64,000 bases of DNA, from the NCBI RefSeq assembly GCF_051414035.1, contig NZ_JBLKNW010000001.1, forward strand, positions 1,984,001 to 2,048,000. Direction: 5' to 3'. The notes beneath the pieces were generated by a model. That model saw nothing but the letters and a program-made list of their open reading frames with translations. It was not told the DNA's origin and did no database searches. The stretch's first letter is position 1; each line of letters opens with the position of its first letter. This DNA comes from Halosimplex amylolyticum (GTDB taxonomy: Archaea > Halobacteriota > Halobacteria > Halobacteriales > Haloarculaceae). Positions 25,718 to 33,741 of the stretch are shown in pieces. The translations under genes were made by a program, and so were the position numbers.

Positions 25718-28700
25718 GTGCGTAAACGCGCGTTTTCGGTCGCGTTCGCGCTCATGTTGATCCTGGCGGCTGTCGGGCCAGCGATCGGGCAAGTGTCGTT
25801 TGAGGGCGAGGTGATCCTCACGGGCGATCCCGCGGTCAACGGAACGACGTTCAACTACGACCTGAACGATCTCGACTCGGCGACCGAGCCGCAGGTAGCG
25901 TTTACCGGCCGGACGTCGACGGAGTGGGACAACGTGACCGCGGCGGGCGTCTCGAGCGGCTCGTCGGTGGATGTACCGGTAGCGGGTTCACTCGATCCGA
26001 CTGGCCCATCCGATACTGGCGAGCCGACGGTCGAATTTACAGGGATCGGCTTCTCCCGGACCGATAGCGTCTCGGCGACGAGCGTCTCGAGCGGGTCGTC
26101 GGTGACGTTGGGCGTCGACGGGAATCTCGACCCGACGGGGCCGAGCTCGAACAACGAGCCAGAGGTGACGTTTGGCGGCGACGGGTTCACCCGGTCGGTG
26201 ACTAAAACCGGCTCCGGTGTAGCGGCGGGCTCGTCAAAGTCGATCACTGTCGACGGGAATCTCGACCCGACGGGACCGAGCGGAAACAACAAACCGGAAA
26301 TGGCGGTCACGGGGCGGGAAGACAGCGGTTCATCGGTTTCGTCGCCCGACGGGGCTAAAAAATGCTTCTCGCACACGAGCTCAGAGGAGTATTTTGCCTG
26401 TGAGATCCGGATCGACGATGCACCGGGCGAGATCAGCCGCTTAGACTTCAATGTAGATTCTCAATCGACGAATGTGGGGCCTCTACTGGTGGATATCTAC
26501 ATCGTCGACGAAACGCCGGATGGGGCCTACCAGGAGGGCACTCTCGTTAAGGACAACTATGATTGGACGACCTCGAGCGGCTGGGCGAACATTTCGCTCA
26601 GTCAATCGGTAAGCACAGATGGGGATGTCACTGTCGAAGTACATCCCGTATACGGCGACTCAAACGATAACGCGGTCTATCTCACGTCCGAGAGCGGGCA
26701 CTCGAATTATATGTCTGAAAATGGGAACCTATACGATCATGCTCTGGATGTCGTCGGCTACTCGCCTCCGCCGTCGTCGCTCTCGGTATCGACCGACTCG
26801 GGGACATCGGTAAGCTTCGGTAGCTTCTCCGATGGAGAGACGAAGACGAAAGAGTTCTCGATCTCGGTGTCTGCCAGCTCGCTGAATTTCGAGCACTCGG
26901 CGGGTACAGTCGACTACTCGCTCGATATGACGGAACGGAGATGGACCGTCGATCCGTCGGTCGATATCGACGGCGACGGCACGGCAGAGGAGCAATATAC
27001 GGGGACGCTCGAGCCCACCCAGTCAGTGACGAAAGAGCTGGAGGAGCTCTCGACGTTGACGTCTTCGGCGACGCTCACAACGTCGAAGGGAACGGCGGAT
27101 CTTGATATCAACTGGCGCGAGCGGAAAGGGACGGTCGACCCAGCGGTCGATATCGACGGCGACAGCAACGCGGACGCCTCGTTCACGGGGACGCTCATGG
27201 ACGGCGAGAGGGCGACGGTAGAGCTGGCGGAGCTCTCGACATCGACGTCGACGGCGACGTTCACAACGTCGAAAGGGACGGCTGATCTCGCGTTCCGGTT
27301 CAAGGAGCGGCAAGAGACGACAAACCCGAAGGCGTTCGTAAACGGAAACGAGCTGTCCGTGATGGGGCCGCTCAGTGACGGGCAGACGGTCACGCGCAAC
27401 GGGTCGACAAGCTGGCTGTCGTCGGGAAGCAACACAGTCGAGATACGCGTCGGCGAGTCGGTCGGGCCGGACGCGCCGGATCCGAAAGTCGGGATCACGT
27501 ATCAGCACTCCGCGACCGACCGGATCAACCAGACGTATACCGACGAGCGATGGAGCGAGCGGTATAACGTCTCGAAACAGTTCGCGAGCGACCAGTCGGA
27601 TGTAACGGTCGATCTCGAGCACTCGGGCGATATCCTGGCGGTCCGCTCGCTCGAGTATTCGATCAACGGCGGGGCGTGGCAAGAGATGACGGCCTCGGCG
27701 TACACGCTCGACGGGTCGACGGTACACGCCGAGATCGGCGACGTGACCGCAGGCGACGAGGTGCGCGTTCGCGACGCGGCGAGCAAGGTCGACGTTCACA
27801 ACGGGTCGATCACCGTGGAGGAGCCGACGGCGCCGGGCGAGCGACTCGACACGGCGATCCGGGTGGACTCGTGGGCGTCAGACTCGTATATCGGCGTCGA
27901 TAACCCGCGAGCCCACTATACGGCAAACGAGAGCTGGTCGGCCTCGGAGTATCAAGTAATCAAGTCCGACGGGACGCGGCGGCTCTATCTCCCCAACGCG
28001 GCACAGGGATCGCTCGCTCGCGTTCGCACGCTCCCGGTAGAACCCGCGCCCGCGACCGGGGACGTGCGCGTCGAGGTGGGCGATAGCGTCGACCTCGAGG
28101 AGCCCGAGCTCCTCCTCAAGCCCGGCCCGAACGGCCAGGGGACGGACGTAGATCTGACGTTCACGAACGCAAAGTCGGAAACCGACTATATCCTGTACTC
28201 GAAGACTAACGGCGTCGTTCGGGACTCCGGGACGGCCAACAGTCCGATCACGCTCACGGACGACGACTCGAGCGAGTGGCTACAGTTTCAGGTAGACAGC
28301 TCCTCGAGTTCGTCGGGCGGCGGCGGATCGGGCGTCGGCGCGGTCGGCCCGCCGGCTGTGTCGGTGTCGGATCCGGGCCTCGGGCACGTCGGGATCCTCG
28401 CGGTGGTCGCGGGGCTTATCTTCGCGGTGTGGGTGCTCTCCCGGAACTTCGGGAAGCGACGGCTCTCCTACCGAACGCTGTACATCTCGGAGGGGATCGT
28501 GTTGGTGTTGCTCGGAATGGAGGCGCTGTCGGGCCAGTCGCTGATCGGCGCCGTCGGGATGGGGATCGCCCGGCTCCTCGAGCTCGTCGGGATGGGCGTC
28601 AAAGAGGCGGCGCCGCTCGCGATCCTCGCGTTCGCCGTGCTGGCATACATGGCGATCAAACGCTGGGGCCGGCCGCAGGTAGTCGTGAATCGGAACCTTT

Positions 28701-28747
28701 CGCTCGATACGAGCGTCGGCGGCGGCAAGCGCGGAGGTGGCGAGTAG
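25718..28747 (+). CDS. giant secreted surface protein with internal repeats, 1009 aa
   Basis: GTG start with a signal peptide (residues 1-26). Residues about 45-205 contain four diverged repeats of 35-45 residues, each around a D-P-T-G-P-S core. Residues about 345-540 contain two to three longer repeats around V-D-I-D-G-D and T-T-S-K-G-T-A-D-L. Most of the chain is predicted beta and Ser/Thr-rich, a stalk-like surface protein. Near the C-terminus a Ser/Gly-rich hinge leads to three membrane segments and a basic end. Likely the largest exposed protein of whatever structure this operon builds. No named family recognised. Confidence 0.7.
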   Translation: MRKRAFSVAFALMLILAAVGPAIGQVSFEGEVILTGDPAVNGTTFNYDLNDLDSATEPQVAFTGRTSTEWDNVTAAGVSSGSSVDVPVAGSLDPTGPSDTGEPTVEFTGIGFSRTDSVSATSVSSGSSVTLGVDGNLDPTGPSSNNEPEVTFGGDGFTRSVTKTGSGVAAGSSKSITVDGNLDPTGPSGNNKPEMAVTGREDSGSSVSSPDGAKKCFSHTSSEEYFACEIRIDDAPGEISRLDFNVDSQSTNVGPLLVDIYIVDETPDGAYQEGTLVKDNYDWTTSSGWANISLSQSVSTDGDVTVEVHPVYGDSNDNAVYLTSESGHSNYMSENGNLYDHALDVVGYSPPPSSLSVSTDSGTSVSFGSFSDGETKTKEFSISVSASSLNFEHSAGTVDYSLDMTERRWTVDPSVDIDGDGTAEEQYTGTLEPTQSVTKELEELSTLTSSATLTTSKGTADLDINWRERKGTVDPAVDIDGDSNADASFTGTLMDGERATVELAELSTSTSTATFTTSKGTADLAFRFKERQETTNPKAFVNGNELSVMGPLSDGQTVTRNGSTSWLSSGSNTVEIRVGESVGPDAPDPKVGITYQHSATDRINQTYTDERWSERYNVSKQFASDQSDVTVDLEHSGDILAVRSLEYSINGGAWQEMTASAYTLDGSTVHAEIGDVTAGDEVRVRDAASKVDVHNGSITVEEPTAPGERLDTAIRVDSWASDSYIGVDNPRAHYTANESWSASEYQVIKSDGTRRLYLPNAAQGSLARVRTLPVEPAPATGDVRVEVGDSVDLEEPELLLKPGPNGQGTDVDLTFTNAKSETDYILYSKTNGVVRDSGTANSPITLTDDDSSEWLQFQVDSSSSSSGGGGSGVGAVGPPAVSVSDPGLGHVGILAVVAGLIFAVWVLSRNFGKRRLSYRTLYISEGIVLVLLGMEALSGQSLIGAVGMGIARLLELVGMGVKEAAPLAILAFAVLAYMAIKRWGRPQVVVNRNLSLDTSVGGGKRGGGE

Positions 28748-28978
28748 ATGGTACTCGAGAAGGCGATCGCGATGGGCCTCGAACTCCTCCTCAACGACCC
28801 GAAGGGGACGGGGATCGCGGCCGTGCTGATCGTCGTCGGGTTCCACGTACAGGGAGCGGCGGACCTCGCGAAATACTTTCAGTTCGCCGGCTACGGACTG
28901 ATCCTCCTGGCGCTGGGACTCCTGTTCGGCGTGGTCGACCTCTCGAGCGGGCTCCTCGGTCTGCTCCCGCTTTCGTGA
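28748..28978 (+). CDS. small membrane protein, 76 aa
   Basis: ATG directly after the stop of the giant surface protein. Two hydrophobic segments (about residues 18-36 and 44-70) with short soluble ends. Same general plan as the other small membrane proteins. Unknown function. Confidence 0.6.
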   Translation: MVLEKAIAMGLELLLNDPKGTGIAAVLIVVGFHVQGAADLAKYFQFAGYGLILLALGLLFGVVDLSSGLLGLLPLS

Positions 28979-28979
28979 C

Positions 28980-29360
28980 ATGACGGCGGGACTCGAGGAC
29001 GTGACCGAAGCTCTCGCGTCTCCGGGCACGTTTTGGGCGGCAATGTGGGCGAGCGCGTGGATCGCGCGTAGAACAATCGTGCCTGCGTGGGCGACCGACG
29101 AGCTCGCGGTTGCGCTGGTGCTGGCGCCCGTGCTGGCGCTCGTAGTAATCGCGCGGCGCGTCGACGCGCTCGAGCTCACGGGCGGGCGCTGTCGCGCGGC
29201 CAACGTGACCAACGATCGACGTTGTGCTAACTCTCGCGACGCCGGCGCCGATCTCTGCGGGACCCACCAGAACACGCACGGCGTCAAGCTCCATCCGACG
29301 GCCGTCGACGGCGCCGACAACGGCGGCACGTCGGGCGCGGCCGCGGAGTCGGGCGAGTAG
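28980..29360 (+). CDS. membrane-anchored Cys-rich protein, 126 aa
   Basis: Two hydrophobic segments (about residues 15-35 and 40-60) are followed by a compact cysteine cluster: R-C, then R-R-C, then D-L-C-G-T-H within 25 residues, a probable zinc site of C-C-C-H type. The tail is acidic and Gly/Ala-rich. It is the last gene of the rightward operon. A membrane anchor plus zinc knuckle suggests binding to a protein or nucleic acid at the membrane. Confidence 0.6.
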   Translation: MTAGLEDVTEALASPGTFWAAMWASAWIARRTIVPAWATDELAVALVLAPVLALVVIARRVDALELTGGRCRAANVTNDRRCANSRDAGADLCGTHQNTHGVKLHPTAVDGADNGGTSGAAAESGE

Positions 29361-29765
29361 CCGGACGCGGCCTAGCGGCCGGACGCGAGCGGACAGGCGG
29401 CCGTAGTGCTACACGCACGACCAGCGACGCGAGCGGACGCGACAGCGGACCCGCACATGGGTGATTAGTTGATGAGTTTACGATAGAGGTAAAGTTCGAG
29501 GAGAGCGACCCCCATTTCCCGTGCTTCAGGTGGAGACTAGCGGGAAGCCGGGGTGTATTTTTGCGCGCCGCAGGCGCGTGCCCTTAGGCACACCTCCTAA
29601 GGGGGCTTGCCCGGAGAGCGGGAACCGCTCGACCGGCAAACCACCGGCTCGAGGTCGATCCGCGTGTATCCGTGTTCCACCTGAAAACAGGGTTCGGGGT
29701 GAAATCGGGCTATCCTTTATAAAAAGAAGGTACGAGAGACAGTGATGCCTCTCTGGCGTCGGGCG
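29361..29765. other. noncoding region with nested inverted repeats
   Basis: Lies between converging operons. The outer pair TTCAGGTGGA (29525-29534) and TCCACCTGAA (29676-29685) enclose several hairpins: CGCGCC-GCA-GGCGCG (29564-29578), CCCTTAG...CTAAGGG (29581-29603), GAGCGG-GAA-CCGCTC (29616-29630). A competing stem GTGCC-CTTA-GGCAC (29578-29591) excludes the CCCTTAG stem. This is far more structure than a terminator needs; it could be a structured RNA, a recombination site or a replication origin. Confidence 0.5.
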
Positions 29766-31400
29766 TCAGTGGAGGGTCGCGACCGGCCGCCGCATGGAGC
29801 TCCCGTCGACGGTCACCTCGACGATCGCGTCGGCGAGGGCCTGCGGGTCGCGGCCGTCGTTCGCCCACGCCTGGAACATCTCGTCCAGGACGTCGTCGAC
29901 GAGCGGGTTCGTCGAGTACTTCATTTTCGAGAGCACGGTGTCGATCCGGACCGTCGGGCGATCGCCCTCGCTGGTCGGCGCGTCAAACTCGGCGCCGTAC
30001 TTCGCGAGCCACCGGTCGAACGCGCTCGAGGCCGACTGGCGGACGTCCATGTCGACCAGCTGGGCCGCGCGGTCCGCGGCGCTCTCGATCTTCGACTCTG
30101 CGGCCTCCGTGATCGCACGGATTTCCTGGCGGAGCTTCTCCGAGACGAACCGGACGTGGCCGTTGTCCGACGTGATGACGCCCTCCAGACGCTGGAGACA
30201 CCGGTACACGGTTGACAGCCCCACGCCGGCCGCGTCGGCGACCTCCCGGGTCGGCCGACCACCGTCGGCCGCGAGGTTCTCGACGATCTCCTCGTCGGCG
30301 GCGGTCATGTCCCGGAGCGTCGTCACGATCAGGTGCTCCTGCTTGGCCTCGAGGCGTGGCGTCGGGTCCGAGTGGATCGGGACGGACTCCTCCGCCGGGC
30401 CGGCGTCGAAGTGGTCGTCGGCGACGTAGGTGGTCCCGCCGGCCTCCGTCGGGATTTCCGCCCAGGAGAGTAGCGACACAAGACGCTCGTCGAGTTCGCG
30501 CACGACCTCGTCCCGGTCCTCCCACGAGACCGACCCGGATGCGGTACGCCCCTGGACGAACTTCACACCGAGTTTCGGATGAAACAGCGGGTCGTCGGGT
30601 TCGAACTTTTCCGGGTGCTCAGGCAGGTAGCTCTTGATCTGGCCGCCGAGCCGGTGGCCCGAGACCATTTCGCTGGCGCTCGTGGACCCGTGCCGAAACA
30701 CGTGATGGTGCCCGCGCTCCCGCTCGTTGTCCCACTTGTACATCCCGGCGGTTCCTTTCGTATCCGAGAGAAGCATCGACAGCCGGTCGAGCAGGCCGCC
30801 GGTGCCGATTAGCTTCTCGTTCATCGTCCGGGTGAGCCGGACGTAGCGCTCGAGGGCGGTGATCCGCCCGTCGAAAGGCTCGGAGAAGTACCCGTGATAG
30901 AGACCGACATCGGCTGAGTTGGCGAGTTCGAAGATGAACCGTGGCAAGAGGTCGGCGACATCGTTAAGTTCCATATTCGACGGCTGGCAGTGGATGCTAA
31001 CCCCCTCGTCCGGGTCGGTGTGGTCGAACGCAGTGGTCGTGCGCTCGCCGACAGACTTCCGCATACCCGGGAAGCGCGGCGATACGTTGTAGGAGCACTT
31101 TCGTTCGCCGCGACCGCGGGCGTTGATATCGAACTCGTAGAGCCGGTCGGATGCGACGCTGTCCTCTGGCCGCGGTTGAAAGCCGCTCTTGCTGTAGTTC
31201 ATCCGGATGTCCCACAGCTCACCGTCGATCTCGATGTCGGTGATCTCCTGGTATCCGTCGAATTCGTTGATCAGGAGGTCCGATAGCGCCCAGTAGGGAT
31301 CGAGTCCGTCGTAGTCGACGTACTCCTCGCTTTCATCGCCGGTGGGGGCATAGTAGAGCCACGCCTCTGCCTCGTGGGTGGCTCGCTCGACTTGTGCCAC
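29766..31400 (-). CDS. DUF7845-type HTH protein of haloarchaeal plasmids and viruses
   Basis: A 544-residue protein that I recognise as the large haloarchaeal family now listed as DUF7845. It has a conserved N-terminal half (L-Y-Y-A-P-T, P-Y-W-A-L-S-D-L-L, G-Y-F motifs), a helix-turn-helix near residues 390-420 (T-R-E-V-A-D-A-A-G-V-G-L-S-T-V-Y-R), and a C-terminal helical region with D-V-R-Q-S-A-S-S-A-F-D-R-W. Members sit on plasmids and proviruses, so a role in replication or its control is plausible but unproven. The GTG start has a good AGGAGGTGAG upstream. Confidence 0.8.
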   Translation of the reverse strand: MAQVERATHEAEAWLYYAPTGDESEEYVDYDGLDPYWALSDLLINEFDGYQEITDIEIDGELWDIRMNYSKSGFQPRPEDSVASDRLYEFDINARGRGERKCSYNVSPRFPGMRKSVGERTTTAFDHTDPDEGVSIHCQPSNMELNDVADLLPRFIFELANSADVGLYHGYFSEPFDGRITALERYVRLTRTMNEKLIGTGGLLDRLSMLLSDTKGTAGMYKWDNERERGHHHVFRHGSTSASEMVSGHRLGGQIKSYLPEHPEKFEPDDPLFHPKLGVKFVQGRTASGSVSWEDRDEVVRELDERLVSLLSWAEIPTEAGGTTYVADDHFDAGPAEESVPIHSDPTPRLEAKQEHLIVTTLRDMTAADEEIVENLAADGGRPTREVADAAGVGLSTVYRCLQRLEGVITSDNGHVRFVSEKLRQEIRAITEAAESKIESAADRAAQLVDMDVRQSASSAFDRWLAKYGAEFDAPTSEGDRPTVRIDTVLSKMKYSTNPLVDDVLDEMFQAWANDGRDPQALADAIVEVTVDGSSMRRPVATLH

Positions 31401-31559
31401 CGGCGCTCACCTCCTGTCCTGAACAGTATCCGTGTCTACTGAGCGGTGAGGCCAACACAGGCCTTTTCGCCAGTGAGTACCAATCACATGGTGGTGGCCC
31501 CGATAATGTGGTTGGGGCCTGAGGGGCACAACTGGGGCCAAAGCTCCTCTTATTACCTG

Positions 31560-31588
31560 GTGAACAGTACCGCTCGTAGACTGTTCAC
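31560..31588. terminator. 9-bp inverted repeat at a gene end
   Basis: GTGAACAGT (31560-31568), an 11-base loop and ACTGTTCAC (31580-31588), overlapping the stop codon of the leftward gene 31585-32055 and about 160 bases upstream of the DUF7845-type gene. It is either a transcription end or an operator for that gene. A half-copy (GAACAGTA) lies near 31420. Confidence 0.45.
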
Positions 31589-32055
31589 TCGCCATCACGC
31601 TCACCCCCGTCAGTCGCGACTCGGCCGGAGCGCATTCGAGAGAGCTTCTCGGCGGCGGTGAGCGGCTGCTCGTCGCGTTCGTCGTCGGTTTCTGTCGCGT
31701 AGGATTCCGGTGGACGGCGCGGTCCGTACGATAGCCGCTCCGGGCGCTCGCCGGCCTCCTGGAGGAACTGCTCGCGCTGGTCGAGAAGGCGCATCACCGC
31801 CTCGCGTGGTCCGCCCGCTGGCCCACGACCGATAGCACGCTCGACCGCCTTGTAGGCGCGGACCACTTCGATCCGGTCGATCCCACGGATCCGAGCCTTC
31901 AGGAGGAGCTTACGACCGCTCTTGATATCGCGATCCCCGTACGACTCCGCAAGGAAGTCCCAGTCGAGATACCGAGCTGGGTTGTGGCCGATGTCCGCCT
32001 CGATGTTGTCGAACGCGGGGAAGTCGCGGCCGCCGGCCTGGTTCGTCGACGGCAT
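31585..32055 (-). CDS. hypothetical protein, 156 aa
   Basis: A soluble protein with a helical centre rich in Arg and Lys (K-L-L-L-K-A-R-I-R-G) and an acidic low-complexity C-terminus. ATG 32055 overlaps the stop of the preceding gene (ATGA). Homologues, as far as I recall, occur next to DUF7845-type proteins in haloarchaeal elements. No function known to me. Confidence 0.6.
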   Translation of the reverse strand: MPSTNQAGGRDFPAFDNIEADIGHNPARYLDWDFLAESYGDRDIKSGRKLLLKARIRGIDRIEVVRAYKAVERAIGRGPAGGPREAVMRLLDQREQFLQEAGERPERLSYGPRRPPESYATETDDERDEQPLTAAEKLSRMRSGRVATDGGERDGE

Positions 32056-32558
32056 CAGCTGCTCACCTCCGCCGAGCCGGGGACGCGTTCGCGGTCGATA
32101 ATGACCGGCCAGGAGAGTTGTACGACCTCTTTCTCGGAGCGGTCGGCATCGACCTCGTACCAGCGACCGCCGAGCTCCTCGTCGAGGATACTCGCGGGGA
32201 TAATGGCGCTCCGAAGGATCGGCGTATCCTCGTACGGGGCGTACACCGCGAGGAGATAGACTCCGCCGGTGTCGAGGAGTTTCTCGTGTGCGGCGCGTTT
32301 GATGTACCAGTGTCCGGCGGACTGTCGAGACCCGTTCGACCGGACGACGCACGCTCCCTTAATCTCGACCTCGGTACCCTTCTCGACCAGCGGAATCCCG
32401 AGAAACGGCCGCTCGTAGCAGGGATCGAGACAGCGGATCGTCCGGGCGTCGTACCACGTAGCGACGGAGTCGCCGACGGCCTCGAGGGCGGGATCCGAGT
32501 TGATAACCGCTCCCTCGACGGACTCGCCAATACTATTCGACGACGAGAGGGTACTCAA
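32055..32558 (-). CDS. possible PD-(D/E)XK nuclease-like protein, 167 aa
   Basis: The middle reads T-E-V-E-I-K-G-A followed by a beta strand and helices, which fits the E-x-K strand of a PD-(D/E)XK nuclease, with an acidic residue about 20 positions earlier (R-C-L-D-P). The size suits a Holliday-junction-resolvase or small endonuclease domain. This is a motif reading only; a DNA-binding protein without catalysis is possible. Coupled to both neighbours by short overlaps. Confidence 0.5.
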   Translation of the reverse strand: MSTLSSSNSIGESVEGAVINSDPALEAVGDSVATWYDARTIRCLDPCYERPFLGIPLVEKGTEVEIKGACVVRSNGSRQSAGHWYIKRAAHEKLLDTGGVYLLAVYAPYEDTPILRSAIIPASILDEELGGRWYEVDADRSEKEVVQLSWPVIIDRERVPGSAEVSS

Positions 32559-33118
32559 GCGTCCTCACCTCCCTCGGATCGCTCGATATCGCCTCGGTTC
32601 ATCTCGAGCTGGAGCGCCTCACGGACCAGCTCTCGAGCACGTTTACTCTCCATCTGGCCGAGGGCTGTTTCGAGAGTGTCGACAGCGTCGAGATCTTCGT
32701 CCTCGATGGAACCGCCGTCGGTCGCGACCCGCCGGTCGCTCTCCTGATCGTCGCGCCCCTCGAGGCGGTCGGACCACAGCACGCGCATGTGCACGGACTC
32801 GGCACCCCGGAGGACATCGACGGAGTCGACATACTGTCGGGGGACGAGCGATCGCGGCCAGTCGGTGTATTTCGCGAGCGACGCAGGGACGATCCCCCCG
32901 CCAGTCGGGTTCTCGGCACCGGTCGTCGTCACTCGGAAGACTCGGCCGTCTCGGGTCGCGTACCGGATTGAGATCATTTCGCGGACGCTCCGGGCGACGG
33001 AGACCGCGTACACGCGAGGCGAGCCGTTCCCCTGGTCAGAGCCGTGTTCGATCCAGCTCTCGGGGATCGGCCGATACTTGTCGCCGTCGACGACGACGGG
33101 CCACTCGTCGGACGACAT
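32555..33118 (-). CDS. hypothetical protein, 187 aa
   Basis: An acidic soluble protein. The first 110 residues look like a compact alpha/beta domain with several aromatic positions; the last 70 are helical and charged with a probable coiled-coil (A-L-G-Q-M-E-S-K-R-A-R-E-L). Four-base overlap with the downstream gene. No family recognised. Confidence 0.6.
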   Translation of the reverse strand: MSSDEWPVVVDGDKYRPIPESWIEHGSDQGNGSPRVYAVSVARSVREMISIRYATRDGRVFRVTTTGAENPTGGGIVPASLAKYTDWPRSLVPRQYVDSVDVLRGAESVHMRVLWSDRLEGRDDQESDRRVATDGGSIEDEDLDAVDTLETALGQMESKRARELVREALQLEMNRGDIERSEGGEDA

Positions 33119-33433
33119 TTAGGCGTCACCCCCGCGAGCGAGGTCCTCGATATCGTCCGGCCCAAAGTCTTCAGCGCCTATCTTCGCGGCGAGACCGTCG
33201 GTGTGGCAAGAGGGATTGTCCGGGATTGTCGCCTCGGAGCTCACCTCGTAGCCGTCCGGGAGGTGGGCTTTCGAGGTGTGCTTACCGACGACGACCTCGT
33301 CGACGTCTTCGGGAATCTCACCGTCGTCGAAACAGACACCGCACTTCCCCCGGCTCTCGGCAACGGGGCCGTCCGAATCGACTCGTCGGGCGTTCCGGAC
33401 GTCGACGTAGCAGGCGGGATCGACGTCCTTCAT
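33119..33433 (-). CDS. zinc-binding protein, 104 aa
   Basis: ATG 33433 overlaps the stop of the small zinc-finger gene upstream. Cysteines occur at C-Y near residue 8, in K-C-G-V-C around residue 32, and in P-S-C-H-T near residue 76, giving one or two metal sites. Otherwise acidic and soluble. Member of the five-gene leftward operon; function unknown. Confidence 0.55.
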   Translation of the reverse strand: MKDVDPACYVDVRNARRVDSDGPVAESRGKCGVCFDDGEIPEDVDEVVVGKHTSKAHLPDGYEVSSEATIPDNPSCHTDGLAAKIGAEDFGPDDIEDLARGGDA

Positions 33434-33549
33434 GGACGACACACCTCCTCGTCGCGGGCCGGGCACTCCTGGTCGATCTCCTCGATAGAAAACCCACAGA
33501 AATCACACACGATCGGCTCCGAGAGCGGGTCGCGAGACTCGGAGCTCAC
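33430..33549 (-). CDS. very small zinc-finger protein, 39 aa (twin of 52737-52874)
   Basis: GTG-started frame of 39 codons with C-D-F-C-G, then C-P-A and V-C-R-P at the very end: a minimal four-cysteine zinc finger. It is plainly related to the 45-residue protein at 52737: same Cys spacing, same C-terminal C-R-P, and the same leader (CGAGGTGGTC-GCGTGAGC). Each is the first gene of a leftward operon. The duplication is the main clue that two related elements lie side by side. Too short for the usual gene finders. Confidence 0.7.
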   Translation of the reverse strand: MSSESRDPLSEPIVCDFCGFSIEEIDQECPARDEEVCRP

Positions 33550-33659
33550 GCGGACCACCTCGACTTAAAGGCACCACTTCTGTTCGTCTTTAACGAACCC
33601 GAAATTTGGACAGACGCACGGGTGAGTACCCGATAATATCCATCCAGGAAGTTGAAGAA

Positions 33660-33672
33660 TGGGACCGCCGAG
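33660..33672. other. left attachment site (attL)
   Basis: TGGGACCGCCGAG, identical to the 3' end of tRNA-Pro at 52935-52947 and 69 bases from the end of the integrase gene. It marks the left boundary of the provirus. Confidence 0.75.
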
Positions 33673-33741
33673 GGATACCTTCACGGCGAATAGCCCCACT
33701 CCGTCGGTTCTTCTGGCCGAACGGAGTGTATGGGTTCATGA

